Shown one piece after another: positions 44,098 to 54,853 of a stretch of DNA of 64,000 nucleotides (the first letter of the stretch is position 1; each line of letters starts with the position of its first letter). A model generated the notes under the pieces. It made no database searches. It was not told the DNA's origin and worked only from the letters and a program-made list of their open reading frames with translations. The position numbers and the translations under genes were made by a program. Source of the stretch: Lepidodermella squamata (taxonomy: Eukaryota; Gastrotricha); contig JBLDXI010000015.1 of assembly GCA_047495785.1 (NCBI GenBank), forward strand, positions 3,286,001 through 3,350,000. The letters run 5' to 3'.

Positions 44098-44682
44098 ATG
44101 GTCCACGAGCATGAGTATCTTATCGAAGACGACGCAAGGAACTCCTCTCAAAGCAGCAATGACACGATCACTTCGCCTCATGATCATGGATCTCACTTTG
44201 ACAGTGCTATAATAGTTGGAATTGTCGGAGCTATCTGCGTGTTCATTTGCTTACATGCTTTAGTTGTGAGCGCGATTTACAAGAGCTGTAAAGGCAAAAA
44301 ACCTCGCTTTCCCCGGTTATCGGCTGCTGCCATGAATCAAGCTCCGCCATCCATTCAAGCGTTGAATTTTTCGTTCAGATTTTTTCTGTATCAAATATTT
44401 CCGTGCGATTGCTGTGTGAGACACGCTGCTGAGGATTCGGCTGTTCCACGACAGCGGCCAGCGACTGTGCTTACGCTTTCATCATTCAGCGATGGTCCTA
44501 ATGCAGGGCACTTCGCATCGACTTCTTTCATTTCAAGTACGGTTACTAAAGCGTCAGACTGGAATGCTGCCCCGCCTTCTTACCAAGAAGTGATGATTTA
44601 TCTTCGAACAACAACCCTTTCTGACCTCGACGAAGCGGAATATTGTTCGCATCCTGTTAACTATGCCGGTGAATTGGTCTAA
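44098..44682 (+). CDS. Single-span membrane protein with PPxY motif, copy 1
   Basis: An uninterrupted frame of 194 residues. The N-terminus is acidic and Ser/Asn-rich with possible N-glycosylation sites (N-S-S, N-D-T). One hydrophobic span lies at ~40-62 (AIIVGIVGAICVFICLHALVV), followed by a basic stop-transfer (K-S-C-K-G-K-K) and a Cys-containing juxtamembrane segment. The C-terminal part has A-P-P-S-Y-Q-E-V-M, a PPxY motif that binds WW domains of NEDD4-type ubiquitin ligases. This suits an adaptor of membrane-protein ubiquitination or trafficking, by inference. Its relative is at 48913. AATAAA occurs around 44728. No named family recognised. Confidence 0.75.
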   Translation: MVHEHEYLIEDDARNSSQSSNDTITSPHDHGSHFDSAIIVGIVGAICVFICLHALVVSAIYKSCKGKKPRFPRLSAAAMNQAPPSIQALNFSFRFFLYQIFPCDCCVRHAAEDSAVPRQRPATVLTLSSFSDGPNAGHFASTSFISSTVTKASDWNAAPPSYQEVMIYLRTTTLSDLDEAEYCSHPVNYAGELV

Positions 44683-44859
44683 ATTTTCAGAAATACTGTG
44701 CATTTTTATATTTGAGAAATTAAAAATAATAAATCAAATAAATTAGTATTGAGATTTTTTGTATTTTAAGAAAAATAAAAATACTAAGAAACAAGACGAA
44801 AGGAAAAAACACGCTTAAAGGATTTTGAGACCAAACCTATTCTTGATTTGGTGAATAGT

Positions 44860-45370
44860 AAGTTGGTACCCGCAAGTTCGTAACGTGCTCATTTCGTAAC
44901 AACCCAGGTACCTTTTCGTAACGCATTTAATTTCGTATCAACAGACCTACCTATCAACAGGTCGTTATATTGTGAATTAAACCTATAAATGTGAGGCAGT
45001 CTAACCTTTCGAGCCCAGGGCCTTGTTGTTTCGGGTTGTTGAGTAGAAACGATCGGGAACTAAAACAGGGTTGGGTAGCTCAGGCTTAGGAAGCTGAACT
45101 ACTTGGGGTTGGGCTTGAGGCTGTTCCATGGGTTTACGTGTGCTGTTGATACGAATTGATCACCATTCTTTATTTTACTTACGCTTGTTATGAAAAGATC
45201 ACCATTTTGGAATTTTAATCAGGAGATATTTTTTTGTTACGAAAAGGTCACCACTTTCGATACGAATATGTCTTGTTATGAATTTACTCTATATGGAAAT
45301 ATCACGTTATGAATATATCACGATATGAATTTGCGGTTACGAAATTACTATAAATCCTTATCTCTATCTC
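44860..45370. repeat. Cluster of TTCGTAAC / GTTACGAA words
   Basis: The left half has at least three TTCGTAAC copies and one TTCGTATC. The right half has the opposite strand (GTTACGAA) plus degenerate GTTATGAA/GATATGAA copies, often followed by GATCACC or GGTCACC. The cluster is thus arranged as a loose inverted repeat. No coding frame. Confidence 0.6.
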
Positions 45371-45382
45371 TAAAACGATTAA

Positions 45383-45478
45383 GAACAAGCGAGTGTTTCA
45401 TTACAATGCGGATTTTTCAAGAAAAATTCAACAAATTAAGCGAAGGATATTGCATTATATTTCATTTTCTCCTATTTC
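45383..45478. repeat. 96-bp direct repeat, copy next to the stop codon
   Basis: Almost identical to 46177-46272 (two differences noticed). It ends at the stop codon of the minus-strand USP8-type gene, so it is that gene's immediate 3' flank. Confidence 0.9.
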
Positions 45479-45999
45479 TATTTCGGCGTTGATTCTTTAG
45501 GTGGCTCGGCGGTTTTTTCAATATTGCGCCTTTGCCTCATTATATCAGCTAATTCCTTCAATTGCTGCTTTTTCCTCTCATCCAACTCGCGAAGTTCTGC
45601 CTTTAGTGCATCTTTATCAACAGGTGGTTTTTCGATCTTCTCTTCAATTTTCGCAGTTTCAACCACGGGGGGTGGGGAATTTTTCATTTTATAACGTTCT
45701 CGCAGTGAATTGTCCAGTGTTTCAGCCAATTCAAACATTTTCCGCAGATTTGGCTCATCGATTTTGATGCGCTTCCGAAAATCCATCGCTATTTTTACGT
45801 AACGCATCAGATAGATGTAGGCCATCTCGTGATCGCCGTCTAACCGCGCCACATTTGCGCGTTTCTCAAGTTCTAGCAACGTACCCTCGAATTTTTCAAC
45901 TGAGGGCGATCGGAATTCGGTCAGTTTTTGCAGGTCGTCGAACGATGGCGCCATGTACAGGTCACGCGGTTGTCCGGCATTACTCAACGACCAACTCAT
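45478..45999 (-). CDS. Stand-alone USP8-type dimerisation-domain protein
   Basis: Intronless frame of 173 residues on the minus strand. Residues ~10-110 match the N-terminal helical USP8/AMSH dimerisation (MIT-related) domain. Recognisable parts are R-D-L-Y-M-A-P-S, an R-L-D-G-D-H-E-M-A-Y-I-Y-L-M-R-Y-V segment in place of the family's L-D-x-D-E-E-R-A-Y segment, and the Arg/Lys-rich third helix. The remainder is a Lys/Glu-rich coil (DALKAELRELDERKKQQLKE). No ubiquitin-protease or JAMM catalytic domain follows the stop, so it may be a lineage-specific fragment acting in ESCRT/endosomal assembly. Lack of introns and the flanking direct repeat suggest a duplicated or retroposed origin. Confidence 0.8.
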   Translation of the reverse strand: MSWSLSNAGQPRDLYMAPSFDDLQKLTEFRSPSVEKFEGTLLELEKRANVARLDGDHEMAYIYLMRYVKIAMDFRKRIKIDEPNLRKMFELAETLDNSLRERYKMKNSPPPVVETAKIEEKIEKPPVDKDALKAELRELDERKKQQLKELADIMRQRRNIEKTAEPPKESTPK

Positions 46000-46176
46000 T
46001 ATGTACAGATGAAAAATTCTAAAACGAGAAATTTTGCAGTTTTATCATTATATTTTGATCGATTCTTCCTTTTTCTTTTTCATTTCAACTTTGAAATTTC
46101 AATTTCAAATGTACAAAAATTGATGTGTGAATGTAAATTGGAGACGACGAGTTTTAGAGAGTTAAGAGAGATAAGA

Positions 46177-46272
46177 GAACAAGCGAGTGTTTCATTACAG
46201 TCCGGATTTTTCAAGAAAAATTCAACAAATTAAGCGAAGGATATGGCATTATATTTCATTTTCTCCTATTTC
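46177..46272. repeat. 96-bp direct repeat, copy upstream of the gene
   Basis: Second copy of 45383-45478, about 180 bases upstream of the USP8-type start codon. No second coding copy follows it. Confidence 0.9.
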
Positions 46273-48912
46273 AATTCAAATAATTTTGTGAATGTTGGAA
46301 AATTTTGAGAAAAATCCGGACAGTAAATTCCAACATGAAGAGTTCGAAGTAGGCTCAAACAAACAATCAAAGCATGGCATTATTACTCGATATACCGAGA
46401 CGAGGCCTTGATTTCTAATTAGCGGAATTAGTTTCATTTGAGAAAGATGAAAGGCGCAAAGTTCTCAATTTTATTGAAAACTATGTATGCTATATGGAAA
46501 AAGCAGCATCTTCAACTGTTGGGGTGGGTGATGACCATTCTTCGCCTGCCTTCGCCCTCAAAACCGGAACTTGTGGATTTAATGCTTGCCACAGCGCGAA
46601 CGCGTGCCGTCAAATTGTTTATAAACACCTGATTTCAATAACGGATGAACGTGTATACAGCAAGCTGCTGTCGATCTCAAATAATTGTTAATTTTTTGTA
46701 CATCTACTTGACTCTTGAATTCTGAACAGGACCGAATAATCATGACTTGTTGCTACCTTTTTTCTCATTGACAATTTTTTATAACCGAGCTCTCAACTGT
46801 GGGATAAATGCTCTTAGATAAATAAATAAATAAATAATAACGGCATAGACGTTATAAAGTCATGGAGAGGAAAAAAAACTATTATTATTATTATTATTTT
46901 AAGATTTTTTGCGGGTGATAGGTAATCATTTTTAGCTAGCAATAGAAACCATGGAATGACATTTCATTTTTCTATGGCTAGCTCTAAACTGATAATGCCC
47001 CGAAAAAAATCACCGCAATTCATCTAAAGCATGAATTAGTTTTTATAAATTAGGGTGATTTTTCGTTTTTGAGCAGATCAATTTTGAAAATCGGTGAAAT
47101 AGGATACTCACAGGGCCCTGGTTGAGAATTTCACAAGCTAAATCCCTAATTTTTATCGACGCAATTCGGGGGATTTTTTTCTAGTGCTAGACACTTCTAG
47201 ATTTAAGGCTGACAAAGGTGCTATAAGATAAAATTTTCCTATGGAAAACTTTACGCTTGCTCAAATCGCTTTGACAAGCACTGCAACTTTCCAAACCCCT
47301 CTAGATATTCCTTGAAGCGTCAAGCATTCGCAACGTTAAGGTTTCAAGGTAGGTCCTATAAATTTTGAATCCGCTAAAGAATATTCTCCCAGTGTAAGGC
47401 AACAATTAGGAGAACCTGCAAACAAAATAATAAGAAGACTCTTCTGTCTATTCGAATATGTCTATTCAATCGCCTTGATTTGGGCTAAGGGGTCAACCTA
47501 AAAATGTGTTTTCGAATAATTGGCAGCTAATATATAGTTGGGGGAACAACTGCAGTGGCTGCGCCCCAGCCACAAGCGGAGGTGTGAAATAAGTGTGATC
47601 CCTTGGCCCAAAAAATGTTAGCAATCGCTGACCGCTGTATGCAATCCCTTAGCATGGATAGTTGTAGGTCTGAGTTGGGTTGAGTTGTAGGTTGGCCTCT
47701 GCATAATGTCTTGGCACAAGTTTTGGCACAATTTTTTGCCTGCTCTGAGTTATAGGAGGGGTTTGTTCTCAGCATGGCTATATGGGCGATTCATAAGGAA
47801 GTACAAAGATACCAAGTTCATTTATACGATGAAGCCAACGGGGAAGGTGAAAAGGTAAACATCGCTCGCGTTCTATCTGCTGTTCGCCGGGCGACTGTCC
47901 GCGGCGGGGATACGGCGCAGTTTCTTGGGTAACAAAAAAAATAGCGGGTAACTCAATTTTATTCACATAAGTCCACAATAAATTTCAATTGCAATTTAAT
48001 TTTGAATTTTGAAACAAAATACCTATACATTTTGGATGCTGGCGTTTGAAAAAATGATCACCACAGCGGTGTTGTTATCACACCTCCGCTTCACTATTTT
48101 AATTTTTATTTATCTCATTTGCATTTGGGACCGAAATAGGGTAAGTCTCCACCCAAAAAACGATGAGCCCGATTTCAAGCGATCAAGCGATTGGGTGAGT
48201 GAGCATGAGAAAAGGCTGCTGAAAAGTATAGGAAAGTGCATATCCGGTATTTGGAATTTAGGGGATACGGGATCCAGAGTAATTATGACTTGGATTTCCT
48301 GTGGAATCAAGCTAAGCCCTCATTGGAAAAAATATTTTTCGCCAGCCTCCTGGGCTGCTTTATGCTTTCTATCCCCTAGTGTGAGAAAAGTATCTTAGAC
48401 TTTTAGTTGAGTTAATGGCCTTATAAAATCCAGTTTGCGTCACACTGGTGGTAAATAAGGCTGGCGAGAGACACGCCCTTCAAAACTGGTTTATTTGCTA
48501 TCTCACTAAAAATGGCTACCATTAGCCTCTTTTCCAGTGTACTCAGCTCCTACTGCTCTGGGCGTGTAATATATATCCCTTGAGAATGACTCAGCCCATT
48601 ATTTGCAGCAGGTAAAAGTAAAAATCCTGTTTATTCATGCGTGTATTTTACGCGTTAATATGTCACCCTCGACTGTAATATATAATGTGTATAGAAGACA
48701 TATAACATGACGTAACGTAAGTTTATCAAGCAGAAAGCCTACTTTTTTGATATGTTGTAACAAGCACTGCACGTAGTTGCAAAAAATCGACGTCATATAC
48801 TTGTTGTTCAGAGTTTTGATGCATTTGCAGGTCAGAAAAAACAGTTTAGGCTTCCTAGTATTACAACAAGAAATCTTCACCCTGCTGTTAAAACAATTCT
48901 TCTAATCTCAAC
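46273..48912. other. Gene-poor spacer with microsatellites
   Basis: Contains (AAAT)n at 46818-46840 and (ATT)n at 46879-46900. The open frames here (for example 48009-48398) lack domain features and composition of real proteins. No RNA gene seen. Confidence 0.5.
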
Positions 48913-49422
48913 ATGGACCAGCCAAGGTTGGTCAATATCAGCCTAGCTGTAAGTAACTTCAGCAATCAAACTTTGACGACGGTTGTGCGGAACAATTCGA
49001 AGCTTTCGACCGATAAAGATGATGACGCAGGCGGTTTGGACAATGCTATTATTATGGCTATTGCCTTTACTTCAGCAGTTTTTCTCGGACTTCACTTTAT
49101 CGCCGTCACTTTTATGGTGAAAGGCTGTCGCAGGTGCTGCAGGAAAAGAAAATCCGAAGCTGATGATGAAGCAGCTCAAAGCGGACGGCGAACTCGAAGG
49201 TCTAATAGGAACCAGTCTAAGGAGTGCAGATTTTTTCAGATTTTTTGTCCTCGGCGGGGAAGAATCTCACCATCGGGTCAAGATGAAAGGCAGATTCCTC
49301 CACCTGTGATACTTCGAACAATTTCAGGAGCTTTTCATGCTTCAATCAATCACCCTTCATCACTTCCTCCGCCTTCCTACGAAGAAGTTATGAAGACTCT
49401 CAGACTCGTTCCACCTTCATGA
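48913..49422 (+). CDS. Single-span membrane protein with PPxY motif, copy 2
   Basis: Intronless frame of 169 residues, same plan as 44098-44682. The Asn/Ser-rich N-terminus has several N-x-S/T sites (N-I-S, N-F-S, N-Q-T, N-N-S). A hydrophobic span at ~45-67 (AIIMAIAFTSAVFLGLHFIA) is followed by a basic Cys cluster (KGCRRCCRKRK) and an F-F-Q-I-F-C-P segment corresponding to F-L-Y-Q-I-F-P-C in the other copy. The C-terminal P-P-P-S-Y-E-E-V-M is a canonical PPxY motif. The shared F-x-Q-I-F and PPxY blocks make them paralogs 4.8 kb apart in the same orientation. Likely a WW-domain or NEDD4-family client or adaptor. Confidence 0.75.
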   Translation: MDQPRLVNISLAVSNFSNQTLTTVVRNNSKLSTDKDDDAGGLDNAIIMAIAFTSAVFLGLHFIAVTFMVKGCRRCCRKRKSEADDEAAQSGRRTRRSNRNQSKECRFFQIFCPRRGRISPSGQDERQIPPPVILRTISGAFHASINHPSSLPPPSYEEVMKTLRLVPPS

Positions 49423-52400
49423 AATATAAGTCACTTTCAAAAAATCATGAGCTGCTTTATATTAGTGCAAATGTATAATTTTACGGCTACAAAAAAATAA
49501 ATAACATTGAATTTTGGTCGATGTCAGGTGCGCTGTTTATTTTATTTTGTTTACGAGTGTTCCTGATCAATTTTTGATTCAATTCGATGAATTACACACC
49601 TGCCGTAGGCGGCTTACCTTCCTGCTTCCTGTTGTTTACAGGGCGGGTGAATGTTCATATCGCATGGCCCGATCAAGTGATAAACAAAACAACGCTTTGC
49701 ACCCAAGTTCGGGTCTGCAAACTGGAGGCGCAGAAAATGTGTCTAGCCTATGAGAAAATTTGAACGTTATTATCGTAAAAATTTTAATCTATAGCTTTTT
49801 ATTCTTATTCTACTTGAGATATACCGCCGGCACACGCCATACGTTAGTAAGCTCTTCAGAACAAATGGCGGGGCGTGATATGAGATGATGGCTCTATACG
49901 TGGGTTCTGAGATGCTGAAATTTTCACCTAAAAATGGTCGAATAAGCACTTGTTTCGGCTGTATTGTTCTCTCGAGTGCTAATTATATACCTTTTTTCCT
50001 CACAGTTTTTTTTATTTTTCAAAGTGAAAATTGCGGGTCACATTTTGCGATTATTTGTGTTCCGTTCCATTGTAATTATTCTCTCGAGTCATTATCTCTT
50101 TTTTATTGCAGTCGACAAGACGAAATTTAGAGTTTTTTCTCAGGTATAATAGCCACAAAGCGGCACATCTTTTTGTTTTTGCCGCGACAAAGTATTCAAT
50201 ACAGTCGAGTTATAAAGTTACCACTTAGCCATGAAACATCTAAAACAAACACAGCAGTAGTCGCGCTTTTGTGCGAAAAAGTCGCAGTTTCAAAAACAAC
50301 ACGAACAAAAAATAGTAGCTCGTTATGAGAAGATCCGCATGCATACACAAAGCTCGCAAGATTGTTCTTTTCTTCTCTACCCGTGTGATGGATGGTGAGA
50401 TGATGATGATGGTGGTTTTCTCAGCAAACACGACACTGACCCGTAGGTATGGCTGAAAAAATTTGCTCACGTTTTTCGCGCTCCATGGCCGAAAAAATGC
50501 CCACCTTAAAAATCGACGGGCGTATTTTTCACGGCCGGCTTTTGTCTCACTCTGTGCGTGAGCGCATGTTACTATGTATGCATGTAACCGAGACTTTGAT
50601 GTCTACGCGCCGTCATCAGGTAAACAAAAAAAGCGCGCAGTTCACGCTTTATTTGCGCTGCCCGCCTTAATATTGCTGCGCGTATAATCGCCACCGTCTC
50701 TTGAGCTTGTTTCTTCTTCTGTGTCTTCTAGTGGGCTTGTCGCGTATTAGCCTGTTTTATTGTTATTTATTATTACCCATTACCCGCACTGTATACCACA
50801 AGGCTGCCGAGCCGAAGACCTGCGCCTCAAGTCCGTGACACGATCTTGTTTATTCCGGATTTACGTGTTTGCTAATTTGCTTACTCGCCGGCCTTGTTGG
50901 CCTACCTGCTCGTTGCAAAAAGACCAGTTTCCGGCACCGCCTAGGCCTCCCCCGTATATTACTGGCTATATTACGTCAACAAACAGCTCTAGATTTGTTA
51001 CTCTTGAGAAAACAGGTAAAATGGCGGTCATTTGGCTTGCAGCAGCTCTTGGGCTATGTATAATTAAGTTATCAAAACGGTTCTTGGTCATGACGTTCCG
51101 TACGTGTGCCTGGAAATGATGCCAACAACCGACAACAACAGCGGCCCCTTTGACTTGCCTTTTGATGTCTTTTGATAGGCTCTTCATTTCAAGAACTGAC
51201 TCTAAAATACGCTTCGCCTTTCCATGCCAACAGACATTACTTTTCATGGGACACGCAAATTCAACGAGGCTTTTTTCGTAAACCTTCTGGAACTATTAAG
51301 GTGGAAATATTCTGCCTCAATTCTCAACGTTCGTCAAAATATTCATGAATTTCTAAGCTGCGAGTAGTGTTTGCATTTTGCATAAGGTTTTAAGGAGTAG
51401 AAGAGCCTCAGGTTATTTATGCTGCCGAAAATGTGCGCGCCCAGTCATCGAAAGAGATGAGGGACAAAAACTATATAGCGTACATTATTAAATTACCGCA
51501 AAATTTGCGCGCATAAGTATCGCGCGCTCGTAAACACAAATTCTTGCGGCCTTAAAACACGATTCGCCTAAAAAGTGGGCGCATCGCACGCACCAGAACT
51601 AAAACGATGCTAACATTATCACCAAACAACTTGTAGTAGTAATCGTTTCAGAGCCTCCTTAATTAATTTAGCGTCCGTTTTATTGCTATCGCGTTGTCAA
51701 CTCAAGTGACCGCGCGCGCAAAAACCCACTGCAACGATTTAATCGCCTCGAAATAAATGCGCGATTTTCCTCAGGCCTCTTATCCCACCTTTGACCGGTT
51801 ATTTTCTTACGTATATTATACGCTTCGTTTACAACTGCGACATATCGTGCCTAATGGGCACAGATAGCCCGTTGCGCGTCCGCATGAGCGCATCTTCAGT
51901 AGCTATTATTATAAATTTTGGACGGGTTAAATTTGGTTGTCGCGAGTGGTGGTGGTGGTGATAATTATCGACGCGTGTTCTCATTCTTTAGCGCTCCGCG
52001 TGGCCTCGGATGGGGTCGCTGAACGTTTAACGGCAACGGCAAGTCTTTAATTTGACTCGAGAATTATAATAATTTAACTTGTACGCCAACGTCATTGTAA
52101 TAACCGCCAAAATTAAGCAAGTCGTGTGAAAAATTTCTGGCAGAAATTATTTCAGGTTAATTAGTCACGTGTGCGTACACCACCAGGTAGTAGTAGTAGT
52201 AAACGGCCTCGATTTTTCTAGTGTAGCACAGCCACCACAATATCCGCGTCAAAATAATTATGCGGTTCCGCGTTTATGAGATCGGCAACGCTCATTTTTC
52301 TTGTTAATTACAAGTGGCGTTTCCACTCGACGTTATGCCATTTTATTTACCGCCGCAGCTATCTCTAATATCGGAATGTTGCTAGTAATAGCTGCGATGA

Positions 52401-54853
52401 CATAGGCGCTACTTTGTCCATGTTGTTTATTTATTTATTTTAGCCATTTATTTTCAGGTTTTTATTGTTATTACTCTTCACTTTTATTTATGTACGTCGC
52501 GGCTTATCGCTTCCGTGCACGCAAACGGGCTATGAAACAAGGGACCAAAACCGCCACCCGCCCTCGCGCTCTTTCGGTCGAAAACCACGAACAGGTTTGT
52601 AGCGGCGGCGACTGTCTTCCGCGCCGTTAGAAAACACACATTACGACGGACGTGGTGTGTGAAATATATCGTGTTTTCAACGCGCTGCGCTGATTGTGCG
52701 TGCGCGGAAACACGCGCGCTCCGGTATAAAAATCCTCGACCACTCGATGCGCACCCGTCGCGCTTTGTCGGCGCGGCTAACAACTAACAACAACAATAAA
52801 TAATATTATTATAATATAATTAATAAATAAAAGCCCGTTAGCGACACAACGAGGCGACCACTCCGCGCCCACCTAAGTAATTACACTGCTTTTTGCGGCG
52901 CGCGCGGGTAGATTTTTGTTGAGATTACATTGTAATTTCTATTTAGCTGTGTCCGTCACTTATTGCTTCGCCCGCTGTTGTAGCTGTGGCTTATCTTCAT
53001 TACAAATGTCGTGTTGTTTTGTAATCCGCGCCTATCGGTACAATGCCGAGGTGCGCATTGTTTCACGTTTCAATCCGCAACTTCCGCTCCAAAAATATCC
53101 TTTTACCTGAGAACCGGCATCTGGTTATCCGATTTTTTCCCGAATTTTCTCTTTATCCGCCAATTTTTTTTATTGAAAAATCAGCGCTATTCATTATTCT
53201 TGTTTATCTGTGATGAACAATTTTCTGCGATAAATTGTTTGTTTACCTCGACTTGTCAATTAAATAATGCCTGTCACGCGTCTTTAACAATTTTCCGCCA
53301 ATAGTAATTTGTTGGTATCACGTAAAATAATATCATCATTATTTTCGTATTTTCTGTAAATATTTACGCCTAAATCCTGCTATTAATATGAGAGCGCGCG
53401 CGCGGTATATATGCGCGAATTTATTTGTTTTCGCGCGCGCGCGGATAAAAATTGACAGGCGCGGGTGATTTCACGCGGCCAAATCGTGTGATTTATTTTT
53501 ATATCGCGACCAACGTATATTTCATTACGCATTAGGAACTTGCCTGTTTGCTTAAGGAAAATAAATGTTGAGCTAAGCCGTGAGGTCATTCGGCTGAAAA
53601 ATGACTGGTCCGAGCCGCCTGGGACCAACCAACTCTTGGGTAGTAGTAATAGTAGTATTTTAGCGCTTTGTCTTTTTTGTTTACCCCAGTCGCTCTTTTT
53701 GTCACTGCGTCGGCTTGAGTGGCCACTCTGAAAATTTCATGTCGATATAATCTATTGGGATCTCTCGCGCTTTCTGCTGCGGCTAGATGGTATAATAATA
53801 ACAAAAATAAATAGTAGGAGTCAATCTGCCGGCTTCAAGGGACATTAGGTTTCTAATATGTGTGGTGGCTCGACAATAAAACATCAGCTGTTACGCCCGG
53901 CGCCTGGCTCTTTTTTTTATGATAGAGCCCATTATAGGATTTTCCGAGTGCTTTCTCTACCCGCGATCACGTCCCTGCGATACATACCGAGGCTAAAAAA
54001 TGATGAAGGATCTGAGAATCCTGAAGTTTCATCTGCCTTAATTTAAGCCCCGGGAGTATTTTCAAGCTTTCGAAATTTTACGTTTTACTCTACACGCCTT
54101 GTTTTTTTTGCTTATCTTGCTCATTAAGCCATTAGGGCATATGTTTAACAAGTTGTAGGGTGTCCACTCGCGCGATGAAAACAGGTGGTTAAAGCGCGCA
54201 TTATCTCACTAGTCATCAAGCACCGCCAGTTAAGTGTCAAATGATACCGGAACCCTTGGATAAGTCTTTTTCGTGGCTTATTAGCAAAAAAAATTTACAT
54301 TATTTTAGATGCATTTCATGTATTTTTGTTTAATAGTTTTAATTTTGTGGTTAGGAACTTTTTCCAGTTTTTTCACCGAGTAATTTTGATTTCCTGAGAA
54401 TTAATAACTTATTTTGATGATCTAAGGGTGTTATTTACTCTGACTTGACAAGTGCGACAACTTGACGCTCATATAATTTATGGCTATCAAGTTAACGTTG
54501 TCATCTTCACTTGACTCGACTTCATACGTTGGCAAATAAAAAAAAGAAGTGTGTGTGTTACCTGTTGCGCGCGCGCCTGGCACGTCGCTCAAAACAAGAG
54601 CAGGAATTTAGCCACTTATCCCGCTGTTAAAAAGTCTTCAAGTGTGCTGTTATACCTTCTTATCTACTCTCATGATTACTGTTCACATTTTTAAATAGGA
54701 TTATTATCACGATGAAGATGAGATATGCCGTGCAGTTGCAACTGCAGTGTTAACACCACCGGCTGTGTTGCAAGTGTAACGGTTTCTAACTAGATGGCAT
54801 TCGGCATAGAAGTTGTTACGCTTTCGATATAAGTACTGTCGCGGATCTATAAA
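49423..54853 (+). promoter_or_regulatory. Long CpG-rich upstream region with TATA box
   Basis: No coding gene supportable. Base composition changes near 50.4 kb to CpG-rich sequence with many GCGCGC words. A strong core promoter candidate is TATAAAAA at 52725-52732, in GCGCTCCGGTATAAAAATCC, predicting a start near 52755 on the plus strand. Long upstream sequence before a single downstream gene is typical of a developmentally regulated locus. Non-coding 5' exons may lie between 52.7 and 54.8 kb. Confidence 0.45.
53390..53452. repeat. Paired (CG)n tracts around a TATATA core
   Basis: Two runs of alternating CG (about 10-12 bases each) flank GTATATATGCGCG. Alternating purine-pyrimidine sequence of this kind can adopt Z-DNA or a cruciform in principle. 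Confidence 0.7.

Noticed and set aside
48009-48398. 129-codon plus-strand frame
   Set aside because: Starts at an arbitrary Met, no family resemblance and no flanking gene signals; likely chance.
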